From assembly GCF_003626595.1 (NCBI RefSeq), contig NZ_RBAK01000004.1:248001-312000 (forward strand): DNA of 64,000 nucleotides, in the 5' to 3' direction. Origin of the DNA: Micromonospora endolithica (GTDB lineage Bacteria; Actinomycetota; Actinomycetes; Mycobacteriales; Micromonosporaceae). The notes beneath the pieces are model-generated. The model was not told where the DNA came from. It ran no database searches and saw only the letters and a program-made list of their open reading frames with translations. The translations under genes and the position numbers were made by a program. Positions 15,897-24,166 of this stretch are shown one piece after another (position 1 is the first letter of the stretch; each line of letters begins with the position of its first letter).

Positions 15897-16637
15897 TCAG
15901 TAGGATCCGTCGATCTCGGCCCAGACGGTCTTGCCGTCACCGAAGGCGAAGAAGCCCCACTTCGTGGTGAGAGCGGCGATGATCGGCAGGCCGCGACCAC
16001 CTTCGGAGACCTGACCGGGGAGTGTCGGGGCGGTGGAGTGGGGCGTGTCGCCTCCCCGGTCGCGGACGCTGATCCGCAGCGATCCCGCGACCTCGGCGAC
16101 GGTGATGTCCATCTCGGTCCCGGCGTGCTGGACGGCGTTGCTGATCAGTTCCGAGGCGATGACCATCGCCTGGTCGGCCACCGCGTCCATGCCCCATTCG
16201 CGGCACTGCCGGGCGACGAGCCTGCGGGCAGCGGCGGGCGACTGCGCGTGGGCGGGCAGACACAGGTGCGTCCGGCGGGAACCGGGTGGTTCACGCCCGG
16301 CAGCCTGAGCGAGGAGTGCCCTGCCGAGGATCGCGTGCTGACCGAGGGTGGCGCGGAGCAGCCGGCCGGTGGGAGTCAGCGGATTGGTCGACAACGTCAG
16401 CCGAGGTCCGTCGAGCGGGTCGGTCGCCCATCGGGAGAGGAACCTGGCGACCGGAGCGACGTCCGGCGTGGCCAGGGCATTGAGGTCCACCTCGAAGGCC
16501 AGCGGAGCGTCGAGGGTCCCGCCGAGCAGCAGGGCGGCGAGATGCGGTTCCGCCTCCCGGGTGAGGCTACCCGCGATGGTGATCCGGGTGCTGCCGCCGT
16601 CGAAGTCGCGCAGGACTGTCCAGGTGAATGGGGCCAC
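15897..16637 (-). CDS. STAS-like domain fused to anti-sigma HATPase (RsbW-type)
   Basis: A 246-residue protein of the partner-switching network. Residues 1-110 resemble a STAS domain (STRITIAGSLTREAEPHLAALL, FEVDLNALATPDVAPVARFLSR), and residues 125-246 are a GHKL/HATPase_c_2 domain: N box ASELISNAVQHAG, G1 box SVRDRGGD and G2 lid EGGRGLPIIAAL. Such kinases phosphorylate STAS antagonists or hold sigma factors. Having antagonist-like and kinase-like parts in one chain is uncommon. It is encoded six bases downstream of a STAS gene on the same strand. The target sigma factor is not in this window. Confidence 0.82.
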   Translation of the reverse strand: MAPFTWTVLRDFDGGSTRITIAGSLTREAEPHLAALLLGGTLDAPLAFEVDLNALATPDVAPVARFLSRWATDPLDGPRLTLSTNPLTPTGRLLRATLGQHAILGRALLAQAAGREPPGSRRTHLCLPAHAQSPAAARRLVARQCREWGMDAVADQAMVIASELISNAVQHAGTEMDITVAEVAGSLRISVRDRGGDTPHSTAPTLPGQVSEGGRGLPIIAALTTKWGFFAFGDGKTVWAEIDGSY

Positions 16638-16643
16638 GGAACG

Positions 16644-17000
16644 TCATCTGCCGTTCGGCGAGCCGTAGAGCGTGCCGGTTGGCCGGGTGGCGGGACGCTC
16701 GAGCGTGGCCGCCACACCGGTGATCCGGAGGACCTCGGCGACGATTCCGTTGGCGTTGCGCACGACCAGGACCCGCCCCTGCCGGGCGGCGAACCGATGG
16801 ACGTCGACCAACTCCTTCACGGCACTCGAGTCGATCAGGGTGGTGTCCCGCAGGTCGACGATCAGCCACTGGGTGGCGGTGGACGCGAGGGTGCGCTCCA
16901 CGGCCTCGCGCAGGTGGCCGGAGAAGGCCATGTCCAGTTCTCCGGAGAGGTGCAGAGTCCTCGGCGCGAGCCCCGCACCGGAGGACCGGATGCTGAACAT
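16644..17000 (-). CDS. STAS-domain anti-sigma factor antagonist
   Basis: A protein of 118 residues from ATG 17000 (133 from the ATG at 17045). The STAS fold is seen in RTLHLSGELDMAFSGHL, WLIVDLRDTTLIDSSAVKELV and GRVLVVRNANGIVAEVLRITG. The phosphorylatable serine region is DTTLIDSSAV. I prefer the start at 17000 because the upstream ATG lies inside the perfect palindrome at 17034-17059, which looks like an operator. The gene is followed after a few bases by the STAS-HATPase gene, giving an antagonist/kinase pair. Regulation by the nearby MarR protein is inferred from a shared DNA motif. Confidence 0.82.
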   Translation of the reverse strand: MFSIRSSGAGLAPRTLHLSGELDMAFSGHLREAVERTLASTATQWLIVDLRDTTLIDSSAVKELVDVHRFAARQGRVLVVRNANGIVAEVLRITGVAATLERPATRPTGTLYGSPNGR

Positions 17001-17033
17001 CGGGGCTGCTGCCACCTCCCTGAGTCGACGCCT

Positions 17034-17059
17034 GGATACCTGCATGATTGCAGGTATCC
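17034..17059. promoter_or_regulatory. Perfect palindrome with MarR-type motif in front of the STAS gene
   Basis: GGATACCTGCA (17034-17044), TGAT, TGCAGGTATCC (17049-17059): 11-bp perfect arms. The right part contains ATGATTGCAGGTA (17044-17056), one of three near-identical copies of a 13-bp motif in this neighbourhood. An operator is the simplest reading. Confidence 0.7.
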
Positions 17060-17145
17060 ACGGCGCAACGGTACCTGCCCGGTGGGCTTGGGTGTTCGGG
17101 GCGTCCGGGGCGGTGCCGCGCGGCGGCCCTGCGGCGGTGGCATCG

Positions 17146-17658
17146 TCAGGGGCTGGTGCTGGACTGCTCCCAGCGGCGCCACCACAGCTCCTCCGTCGGC
17201 TCCCCGGCGGCGACCACCAGAGCGTTGATCAGGTCGGCGGTCGTCCGCGGCCCTCCGGCGCCCGCCAGCTCCAGGAGTCGCCGGATCTCCGCGGTGCGGC
17301 GCCGCATGACCTCGCCGACGAGCGTCTTGCCGCCGTCGGTGAGGATCAACCAGGCGACCCGCCGGTCGTCGGGCTGTCGGCGGCGGAGCACCAGGTTCCG
17401 GCGTACCAGTCGATCGCACGTCCGCGTCGCGGTCGACGGATGCACCCCCAGCGACGTGGCGAGATCCACGGTCCGCAGCGGGGCGCGTGACGCGAGAATG
17501 ACAAGTGTCCGGTACTGCGACAGGGTGACCTCGGCGTCCAGTGAGCCCAGGGTTCGGGCGGTGATCCCGACCAACGTGCGGCTCAGCGCGGAAAGGCCGG
17601 CGACCAGCTGGTCGTCAGCCGCGGTCGACGGGGTGTCGCCCTCCACGTACAGTTTCAC
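17146..17658 (-). CDS. MarR-family transcriptional regulator
   Basis: A 170-residue regulator (178 if the GTG at 17682 is used). The winged helix is visible in LSQYRTLVILASRAPLRTVDLATSLG in outline, then VHPSTATRTCDRLVRRNLVLRRRQPDDRRVAWLILTDGG in outline, with the D-x-R wing typical of MarR. A C-terminal helix completes the dimer interface. I place the start at GTG 17658 because the longer start lies inside the motif ATGATTGCACGTA at 17665-17677, which should be upstream DNA if it is the autoregulatory site. Divergent from the K+ channel gene. It likely controls itself and the two STAS genes bearing the same motif. Confidence 0.83.
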   Translation of the reverse strand: MKLYVEGDTPSTAADDQLVAGLSALSRTLVGITARTLGSLDAEVTLSQYRTLVILASRAPLRTVDLATSLGVHPSTATRTCDRLVRRNLVLRRRQPDDRRVAWLILTDGGKTLVGEVMRRRTAEIRRLLELAGAGGPRTTADLINALVVAAGEPTEELWWRRWEQSSTSP

Positions 17659-17664
17659 CCCGAA

Positions 17665-17677
17665 ATGATTGCACGTA
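17665..17677. promoter_or_regulatory. MarR-type motif at the marR / channel divergent region
   Basis: ATGATTGCACGTA, differing by one base from the copy in the palindrome at 17044-17056 and by two from the one at 19658-19670. Its place at the marR start and about 30 bases before the channel gene would allow control of both. Confidence 0.6.
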
Positions 17678-17706
17678 TGCACGCATAGCTATCGGGTGGG
17701 CCGTAG

Positions 17707-18498
17707 ATGCAGGTGAGAACTGACGCGATACCCGCCGACCGGGCCACGCGGTGGGAACGACTGACGGCGCTGCCGCTGACCTTCCTGTCGGTCATGTTCC
17801 TGGTGGTCTACGCGGTGCCGATCCTGCGGCCGGACCTGCCGGACTCCTGGCGGGCTGCGTGTGAGGCCACGACCGTCCTGATCTGGCTGTTGTTCTGGGT
17901 CGACTTCGTGACGCGGCTGATCCTGGCCGGCGAGCGGCGGCGCTTCCTGCGGGATCACCTGTTCGACCTCGCGGTCCTGGTGCTGCCCATGCTGCGGCCG
18001 CTGCGCGCGCTGCGGCTGGTCACCGTGGTGCTCAACCTGAGCAGAAGGGCCGAATCCTGGGCCCGTGGCCGACTCGCCGTCTACGTGGGCGCCACCACCA
18101 TGCTGCTGGTGCTGGTGTCCGCGCTGGCGGTGCTGGACGCCGAGCGATCGGCGACGGACAGCAACATCACGTCCTTCGACGACGCGATGTGGTGGGCGAC
18201 GGTGACCATCACCACCGTCGGCTACGGTGATCACTTTCCGGTCACCGCGACGGGTCGGTTCGTCGCACTGGGGCTCATGATCGGCGGTATCGGACTGATC
18301 GGTTTCGTCACCGGTTCACTGGCCACCTGGATCGTGGACCGGGTCTCCGAGAAGGGCCGGGCGGCCGCTGCCACCGTCGACGACATCGCGGCCCTGCGGG
18401 CGGAGATCGCGGCGCTGCGTCGGCAGCTCGACCCGCAGGCGTCGACGACCGGCGACGACCCGGATCGGCGGGACCATGCGGACCAACCCGCCGGCTGA
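17707..18498 (+). CDS. Voltage-gated-like potassium channel
   Basis: A 263-residue channel with six-helix layout. Helix S4 has spaced arginines (RPLRALRLVTVVLNLSRR, 97-114), and the pore helix and filter TTVGYGD end at residue 175, giving K+ selectivity. After the last helix come residues 218-263, a coiled-coil-like tail (AAATVDDIAALRAEIAALRRQL) that may join subunits. Membrane potential or osmotic signalling is the likely role. The gene overlaps the next one (PP2C phosphatase) by 23 bases, so the two are translated together. The divergent MarR gene and its operator lie just upstream. Confidence 0.88.
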   Translation: MQVRTDAIPADRATRWERLTALPLTFLSVMFLVVYAVPILRPDLPDSWRAACEATTVLIWLLFWVDFVTRLILAGERRRFLRDHLFDLAVLVLPMLRPLRALRLVTVVLNLSRRAESWARGRLAVYVGATTMLLVLVSALAVLDAERSATDSNITSFDDAMWWATVTITTVGYGDHFPVTATGRFVALGLMIGGIGLIGFVTGSLATWIVDRVSEKGRAAAATVDDIAALRAEIAALRRQLDPQASTTGDDPDRRDHADQPAG

Positions 18499-19579
18499 GC
18501 GCGTGGCGGACCGGACGGACGCCGCCGGTTCCCCGTGGGCCCCCTGGCTCGGACTGCGGCTGGCCATCGGGTTCATCGCGGTGGTCCTGCTGGTCGACGT
18601 CGCGGCGGGCACGCACGCCGTACTCATCGGTTTCCTCGCCCTCGCCCCGTTGTTCGCCGCCGCCGTCGACACGCCCCGCCGCACGGGCGTGGTGTCGGCC
18701 ACCGCGATCACGGCGGCGGTGGCGGCCGGGCTGCCCAGCGGGATGCTCGGCAGCCTCGACCACCTGCTCCGGGTGTTGGTGGTGATCGCGGTCAGCCTCA
18801 TGGCCGTGTACGTCGCGCGGGCCCGGACCCGACGGGAGGAGCGGCTGCGCCGGATGGCCGAGATCGTCCGGACCACCCAGGCGGCGATCCTGCGCGAGCC
18901 GCCGCGGTACGCGGCCGGGGTGGAGCTGGCCGCCCGTTACGTCTCGGCCTACGAGGAGGCCGGCGTGGGCGGCGACCTGTACGAGGTGGTCGCCGACCAC
19001 GACCGGCTGCGGATCATCGTCGGTGACGTCTGCGGCAAGGGGCTCGCCGCGGTGCGCCTGGCCTCGGCGGTGACCGGGGCGTTCCGGCAGTTGGCGATCA
19101 TCCGGCCGGACCTGGTGCAGGTGGCGCGTGATCTGGACGCCCTGGTCGCCCGGGAGCCCACGTCCGCCCGCGGCACGACGTTCGTCACCGCCGTCCTGGT
19201 CGAGCTACGCGATGGTGAGATCCGGACCGTCAACTGCGGCCATCCGGCACCGATCCTGCGCCGCCGCTCCGGAGAGATGACGGAGTGCGGGACGTCTCCA
19301 CCGGATCGGCCGCTCGGGCTGGCCGGGCCCCGCACGGCGGAGATCGGCCGCCACTGGGCGGTCGGCGATCGGCTGTTGTTGCTCACCGACGGACTGATCG
19401 AGGCCCGCGACGGCGAGCGGCGCTTCTTCCCGATGGACGCGCTGCGGGACTGTCTGGCCGAGCCGTCGGTGGACAGGTGTCTCGACGCCGTCTGGGGCGC
19501 GGTGCACCGGCACGTGGGCGGCGAACCGCACGACGACATCGCCCTGCTGCTGGCCGAGCGCCGGCCCGCGGTCGGGTGA
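18476..19579 (+). CDS. Membrane-bound PP2C (SpoIIE/RsbU-type) serine phosphatase
   Basis: A 367-residue phosphatase. The N-terminal 25-118 region has about four membrane helices, and a short helix (ARTRREERLRRMAEIVRTTQ) links to the PP2C domain from about 135. Metal ligands are recognisable in AGVGGDLYEVV, IIVGDVCGKGLAA, LLLLTDGLIEARDG and GEPHDDIALLL; NCGHPAPILRR is the usual turn. It should dephosphorylate STAS antagonists, here plausibly those encoded at 16.6 and 19.7 kb. ATG at 18476 within the end of the channel gene indicates coupling of an ion channel with the phosphatase. Confidence 0.87.
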   Translation: MRTNPPAERVADRTDAAGSPWAPWLGLRLAIGFIAVVLLVDVAAGTHAVLIGFLALAPLFAAAVDTPRRTGVVSATAITAAVAAGLPSGMLGSLDHLLRVLVVIAVSLMAVYVARARTRREERLRRMAEIVRTTQAAILREPPRYAAGVELAARYVSAYEEAGVGGDLYEVVADHDRLRIIVGDVCGKGLAAVRLASAVTGAFRQLAIIRPDLVQVARDLDALVAREPTSARGTTFVTAVLVELRDGEIRTVNCGHPAPILRRRSGEMTECGTSPPDRPLGLAGPRTAEIGRHWAVGDRLLLLTDGLIEARDGERRFFPMDALRDCLAEPSVDRCLDAVWGAVHRHVGGEPHDDIALLLAERRPAVG

Positions 19580-19657
19580 CCCAACCGCCTGCACGTTTGG
19601 CGATCTTGGACGTGACCTGCGCGGCCGGATAGGCTGACCTACGGCACAGTTCATTGC

Positions 19658-19670
19658 ATGCTTGCACGTT
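19658..19670. promoter_or_regulatory. Third copy of the MarR-type motif, before the second STAS gene
   Basis: ATGCTTGCACGTT, sharing the core TTGCA-S-GTW and flanks GCATG...T with the copies at 17044 and 17665. It sits 35 bases upstream of the preferred start of the STAS gene, where a repressor could cover the promoter. Confidence 0.6.
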
Positions 19671-19704
19671 TCAGATGGTGGGCGCCGATCGGATGGAGTC
19701 GTGC

Positions 19705-20043
19705 GTGGCGTTGACGATCGACATGACGCAGCAGGAGCCCGTCACCCGGTTCCGGCTGTCCGGGGAGATGGACGTCGCGACGAGCGGGTACGTGCACGAC
19801 GCCGTCATCGCGGCGTTGGCGATCGATTCGGTGCGAGACGTCACCCTCGACTTCACCCACCTCACCTTGATCGACTCCTCCGGCATGGGGACCCTGGTGG
19901 CATGCCAACGCGCGGTCGCCGTGCGAGGCGGCACCCTGCGGCTGGAGAACCTCGCGCACTTCGTCCGACGGCAACTCTTCGCCGCCGGCCTGCTCGGCCT
20001 GCTGTGTGGCGGGGATGACGGCAGCGCCGCCTCCTCGAACTGA
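19705..20043 (+). CDS. STAS-domain anti-sigma factor antagonist
   Basis: A 112-residue STAS protein starting at GTG 19705, which has GGAG with six bases of spacing; ATG 19693 or 19675 are alternatives. Visible STAS elements are VTRFRLSGEMDVATSGYVHD, VTLDFTHLTLIDSSGMGTLVACQRAV in outline (serine in DSSGMG) and GTLRLENLAHFVRRQL. Located 125 bases after the PP2C gene but with its own motif copy, so it is likely a separate unit. Together with the PP2C and the STAS-HATPase it completes the kinase/phosphatase/antagonist set. Confidence 0.84.
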   Translation: MALTIDMTQQEPVTRFRLSGEMDVATSGYVHDAVIAALAIDSVRDVTLDFTHLTLIDSSGMGTLVACQRAVAVRGGTLRLENLAHFVRRQLFAAGLLGLLCGGDDGSAASSN

Positions 20044-20085
20044 ACCACCCGTCCCCTCGGCCGCCCCACAGATCGGACCCCGCTC

Positions 20086-21660
20086 GTGACTCCGCCCCCG
20101 GACGCAGCGCCCCCGCGTCGGATTGCCGTGCCCGCACGCCTGCGGCAGGTGACCACTCGGCCGCTTGAGATCATGCGCTCGCGGTGGGCGCGCCGCGTCC
20201 TGGCGGTGCTCGCGCTGGTGGCCGTCACCGCCACCGGCATCACGATCGGCACCCTCCTGGGGGCGCGCGGAGGCAGTGACGTCGGGCCGTTCCGGGTGGC
20301 CTTCCAGCTGAGCCCGTCCACGGACGGCGGCTCGGAGATCGCCATCCCCCCGCTGGGATCACTCTTCCTCGACAGTCACGACGGCCCCGTGCGGCTGACC
20401 GTCCGCCTCGACTCGCTCGACCAGCGACGCACCGAGGCGCTGCTCGACGATCCCGCCGGCCTGGCCCGCGCCGGCGCCACCGCACCCGAGGACCTCCGCG
20501 ACGCCCTGGTCCGCCTCGGGCTCCGTACGCTCGGTGTCTCGGTCCTGGCGTCGATGCTGCTCGCCGGGCTGGCGTTCCGGTCCGTGCGGCGGGTCGCCTG
20601 GTCGGGTGGTCTTGCCCTGCTGGTCACCGGCGGCGCCCTCGGCACGGCCGCCCTGACGGTACGACCACAGGCACTGGCCGAACCCCGGTACGAGGGCCTG
20701 CTGATCAACGCCCCGGCGCTGATCGGAGACGCGCAGCGGATCGCCGACGACTACACCCGCTACGCCGAGCAACTCCAACGGCTCGTCGGCAACGTGGGCA
20801 AGCTCTACACCACCGTGTCAACGCTGCCCATCTATCAGGCGGCACCGGACACCACCCGGATCCTGCACGTCTCGGACCTGCACCTCAACCCCGCCGCCTG
20901 GCCGGTGATCAGGACCGTGGTCGAGCAGTACGACATCGACCTGGTGATCGACACCGGGGACATCACCGACTGGGGCAGCGAGCCCGAGACGACGTACGTC
21001 TCCATGATCGGCCAGCTCGAGGCGCCCTACGTCTACATCCGCGGCAACCACGACTCACCCCGAACCGCGGCGGCGGTGGCCAGCCAGCCGAACGCGGTGG
21101 TGCTGGACGACTCCGTCACCACGATCGCCGGGGTGACGATCGCCGGCATCGCGGACCCCCGGTTCACGCCCGACAAACAGGCGGAGGAGGCGGGGCCCTG
21201 GGAGGAGCCGGCGACGACCGTCGAGGGCACCGGGACGCAGCTCGCCACGACGATCCGCGCCCTGGACCAGCCGGTCGACATCGCGCTGGTGCACGACCCC
21301 GCGTCCGCGCCCGGGCTCAACGGGACGGTACCGCTGGTCCTGGCCGGCCACACGCACCAGCGGGAGGTGACGTCGCTGCCGCCCAACGGCGAGGTCGTCA
21401 CCCGGTTGGCGGTGCAGGGCTCCACCGGCGGGGCGGGACTACGCGGGCTCGAAGGCGACGAACCGATGCCGCTGGCCATGTCGGTGCTCTACCTCGGTGC
21501 CGACAACCGGCTCCAGGCGTACGACGACATCCGGGTCGGCGGCACCGGCATGGCGCAGGTCAGCCTCAACCGCAAGGTGGTCGACGACACCGCGCCCGCA
21601 GACCCGGCGGCGCCGTCCGTCAGCCCGGCCGCGGCGTCCGAGGCTCCCGCCGGCAACTAG
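20086..21660 (+). CDS. Membrane-anchored metallophosphoesterase
   Basis: A 524-residue protein. An N-terminal helix (about residues 40-63) and a second pair near 150-195 anchor it; residues about 260-500 form a calcineurin-like phosphoesterase: ILHVSDLHLN (D-x-H), DLVIDTGDITDW (G-D), YIRGNHDS (G-N-H-D), then IALVHDPASAPG (His ligand) and LVLAGHTHQREV (G-H-x-H). The metal ligands are complete. The active site probably faces outwards. A Pro/Ala/Ser-rich tail ends the chain. GTG start without a strong ribosome site. Substrate unknown; similar proteins act on phosphodiesters or nucleotides. Confidence 0.84.
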   Translation: MTPPPDAAPPRRIAVPARLRQVTTRPLEIMRSRWARRVLAVLALVAVTATGITIGTLLGARGGSDVGPFRVAFQLSPSTDGGSEIAIPPLGSLFLDSHDGPVRLTVRLDSLDQRRTEALLDDPAGLARAGATAPEDLRDALVRLGLRTLGVSVLASMLLAGLAFRSVRRVAWSGGLALLVTGGALGTAALTVRPQALAEPRYEGLLINAPALIGDAQRIADDYTRYAEQLQRLVGNVGKLYTTVSTLPIYQAAPDTTRILHVSDLHLNPAAWPVIRTVVEQYDIDLVIDTGDITDWGSEPETTYVSMIGQLEAPYVYIRGNHDSPRTAAAVASQPNAVVLDDSVTTIAGVTIAGIADPRFTPDKQAEEAGPWEEPATTVEGTGTQLATTIRALDQPVDIALVHDPASAPGLNGTVPLVLAGHTHQREVTSLPPNGEVVTRLAVQGSTGGAGLRGLEGDEPMPLAMSVLYLGADNRLQAYDDIRVGGTGMAQVSLNRKVVDDTAPADPAAPSVSPAAASEAPAGN

Positions 21661-21666
21661 GACGGC

Positions 21667-22041
21667 TCACTCCACCCGGGTCAGCAGCGGCTTGCCCTTC
21701 TCGACGACGTAGGTGGCCAGTTCGACCGCGATGTCGTCGCCGACGTTGCGCGCCCGGTGGTGCACGCCGTAGGGCACGGTGAGCGCGTCACCCGCGTGGC
21801 ACACCACGGTCGGCTGGCCCTCGATGGTGTATTCCAGCGACCCCTGAAGAACGCAGATGATCTCTTCGCCGGGATGGAAGTGCGTGAACGGGGGTGAGTC
21901 CGGCGTGAACTCCACCCGGGTCTGCACGACCTCGCGTCCGGGGATGCTGAGGTCGTGCCGCTGTAGGTCGACGCGCCACAACCCCGGTGCGCCCTCCACC
22001 GCCGTCGGGCTGATGCCCCTGGGCCGATCTTCGCCACTCAT
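21667..22041 (-). CDS. Cupin-domain protein
   Basis: A 124-residue single cupin. Metal-site motif 1 is FTHFHPGEEIICVLQGSLEYTIEG in outline (H-x-H...E), and motif 2 is ALTVPYGVHHRARNVGD (P-x-x-x-x-H). The ATG at 22041 follows AGGAGACCGTG. A small-molecule-binding or dioxygenase-like role is possible; nothing in the context fixes it. It converges with the metallophosphoesterase gene, with six bases between the stops. Confidence 0.82.
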   Translation of the reverse strand: MSGEDRPRGISPTAVEGAPGLWRVDLQRHDLSIPGREVVQTRVEFTPDSPPFTHFHPGEEIICVLQGSLEYTIEGQPTVVCHAGDALTVPYGVHHRARNVGDDIAVELATYVVEKGKPLLTRVE

Positions 22042-22165
22042 CACGGTCTCCTGTAAGCGGTCGTACGGACGGCAGCCACTGCGGGTCGCTCCATCGTCTC
22101 GACGATAGGTGGCCGAGGGCGCCGCGATGGCATCTTCCCCGGTCGCCCGCCGCCCCGGGAGACCG

Positions 22166-23173
22166 TCAGCGGCGCGTCGCGAGGACCACGCCGGTCAGGC
22201 AGAGCGCGCCGCCCACCAGGGCGAGCGGCGCCGGTACCTCGTTCAGCAGCGTCCACGACAGCAGGACGGCCACCGGCGGTACCAGGTAGGTCGCGGCGGT
22301 GGTGCGCCCGGCGGTCCAGCGGGACAGGACGTAACCCCAGGTGAGGAAGCCGATCGCGGTCGGGAACACGCCCAGGTACAGCATGCCCAGGGTGGCCTGC
22401 GGCGGTGCGGTGGCGAGCTGCGCGAGGAGCGTGGGAGCGAACGGCAGCAGCACCGCGGTCCCGGCCAGCGCGCCGAGCCAGGTCATCGTCGCGGCGTCCA
22501 CCCTCGCCAGCAGGCGCTTCTGGAGCAGTACGCCGAAGGCGTACAGCACGGCGGAGAGCACCGCCAGCCCGACGCCGATCTTGTCGACGTGCCCGGTGAA
22601 GCCACTGGCCGCGATCAGGGCCACGCCCGCGAAGGCGATCGTCACCCCGGCGCCGAACCGGCCGGTGAGCCGCTCGCCCAGGACGAGGACCGCGGCCACC
22701 GCGACGAGGATGGGCGCGACCGCCACCAGCAGCGCCGCCGTGCCGGCGTCGATCAGCCGCTCCGCGGCGTTGAGCGCCACGTTGTACCCGCCGAACCAGG
22801 CCACGCCCCAGAGCGCGATCAGGCCCAGGGTCGCGCCGCGGGGCAGGGCGACCCGGCGGGACACCGCGCGGCCCGGCTCCGACCGGGTGTACCGCGGCCG
22901 GGTGCCGCGGCGGCGCAGTCCGGCGGAGAGTGCGATGAACGCGCTCAGCGCGACGGACGCCGCCGCCATGCGGCCCAGTGCCATGGCGCCGGGGGAGTAG
23001 TCGTGTCCGGCGAAACGGATGCCGACGAACGCCGACGCCCACAGGAACACCGTGGTCCCGGCGGCGACGATCGGCCAGGACCGGGGCCGGGCGGACCCCC
23101 GCGGGTGGACGTCCCCGGTGGCCGGCCGGACGTCGCTCCGACTCGGACCGGTGCTGAGCTGCGTACGGGACAT
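22166..23173 (-). CDS. EamA/DMT-family transporter
   Basis: A 335-residue permease with ten predicted membrane helices in two EamA repeats (first about residues 28-165, WASAFVGIRFAG; second about 185-335, LAVLSAVLYAFGVLLQK and YLGVFPTAIGFLTWGYVLSR). Such proteins export amino acids, metabolites or drugs. It is divergent from a LysR gene 81 bases away, the common arrangement for an exporter under LysR control, so its substrate may be the LysR ligand. The start at 23173 follows the family; an upstream in-frame codon at 23206 is also open. Confidence 0.86.
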   Translation of the reverse strand: MSRTQLSTGPSRSDVRPATGDVHPRGSARPRSWPIVAAGTTVFLWASAFVGIRFAGHDYSPGAMALGRMAAASVALSAFIALSAGLRRRGTRPRYTRSEPGRAVSRRVALPRGATLGLIALWGVAWFGGYNVALNAAERLIDAGTAALLVAVAPILVAVAAVLVLGERLTGRFGAGVTIAFAGVALIAASGFTGHVDKIGVGLAVLSAVLYAFGVLLQKRLLARVDAATMTWLGALAGTAVLLPFAPTLLAQLATAPPQATLGMLYLGVFPTAIGFLTWGYVLSRWTAGRTTAATYLVPPVAVLLSWTLLNEVPAPLALVGGALCLTGVVLATRR

Positions 23174-23242
23174 GCGGCAAGTCTGGTGCGCCCGAATCTT
23201 CAGCACCAGTGACTATTTCTTCACGACGATTCAGTCGGGCTT

Positions 23243-23248
23243 TATTGT
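23243..23248 (+). promoter_or_regulatory. -10 box TATTGT, leaderless promoter of the LysR gene
   Basis: TATTGT is followed by six bases and the GTG at 23255. The 81-base divergent gap is the most A/T-rich part of the area, as expected for a LysR operator. Confidence 0.5.
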
Positions 23249-23254
23249 TGTCGG

Positions 23255-24154
23255 GTGCTCGACGTCCACCGCCTCCGCATCTTCCGCTCCGTCGTCGCGT
23301 CCGGGTCCGTCCAGGCGGCCGCCGCCAACCTGGGCTACACCCCGTCCGCCGTCAGCCAGCACCTCACCGCGCTCCAGCGCGAGACGGGCCTCGCCCTGCT
23401 CGTCCGAGCGGGACGGGGCCTGACGCCCACCGCCGCCGGGCACGCCCTCGCCGCCGAGGCGGATCGGGTGCTCGCCCGGCTCGGTGCGGCCGAGTCGCTG
23501 GTCGCCGATCTGCGCGCTGGCCGCACCGGGGCTTTGTCCATCGCGTACTTCGCGTCGGTGGGCGCGGCGTGGATGCCGCTCGTGGTGCGACGCGTCCTCA
23601 CCGAACTCCCCGGCGTACGGCTCGACCTGGAACTGCGCGAACACATCCCGGACAGCCGGGAGGAGCGCGCGGACGTGCAGGTGGTCGTGGCGGGCACCGC
23701 GTTCGACCCGGGTTCGGGCTTCACCGCCCACCATCTCCTCGACGACCCGTACGTGGCCGTGCTGCCCGCCGGGCACCGCCTCGCCGGGCAGGAGGAGGTG
23801 GACCTGGCCGATCTCGCCGACGAGCGCTGGGTCGACAACGACTTCGCGCGCGGCTGGTGCCGTGCCAACCTCATCGAGGCCTGCACCGCCGCCGGCTTCA
23901 GCCCGGCCTTCCGGGTCGAGGCGCACGACTACCCCACGGCGGTCGCCTTCGTCGCGGCCGGCATCGGCCTGACCGTGCTTCCCACGCTCGGCGCGGCACA
24001 CCTGCCGCACGGCGTGAGCCGCGTTCGAGTGGTCCGCCCGACGCCGGTCCGGTCGATCCACGTGGTGGTGCACGACGCGATCGCGCACACCCCGGCGGCG
24101 CGGACGACGCTCGCCGCGCTGCGCGAGGCCGCCGGTTCGGCGAACGAGCGGTAG
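23255..24154 (+). CDS. LysR-family transcriptional regulator
   Basis: A 299-residue regulator. N-terminal helix-turn-helix: LRIFRSVVASGSVQAAAANLGYTPSAVSQHLTAL in outline (residues 5-40), with the effector-binding domain from about 90 (LSIAYFASVGAAWMPLVVRRVLTELP in outline). Length and order are standard. GTG start with a leaderless promoter. It probably controls the divergent EamA exporter and itself. The ligand is unknown. Confidence 0.88.
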   Translation: MLDVHRLRIFRSVVASGSVQAAAANLGYTPSAVSQHLTALQRETGLALLVRAGRGLTPTAAGHALAAEADRVLARLGAAESLVADLRAGRTGALSIAYFASVGAAWMPLVVRRVLTELPGVRLDLELREHIPDSREERADVQVVVAGTAFDPGSGFTAHHLLDDPYVAVLPAGHRLAGQEEVDLADLADERWVDNDFARGWCRANLIEACTAAGFSPAFRVEAHDYPTAVAFVAAGIGLTVLPTLGAAHLPHGVSRVRVVRPTPVRSIHVVVHDAIAHTPAARTTLAALREAAGSANER

Positions 24155-24166
24155 GCCCGTCCCGGG

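Noticed and set aside
19579-19602. GCGGTCGGGT...ACCCAACCGC as terminator after the PP2C gene
   Set aside because: Mismatch and almost no loop; too weak to list.
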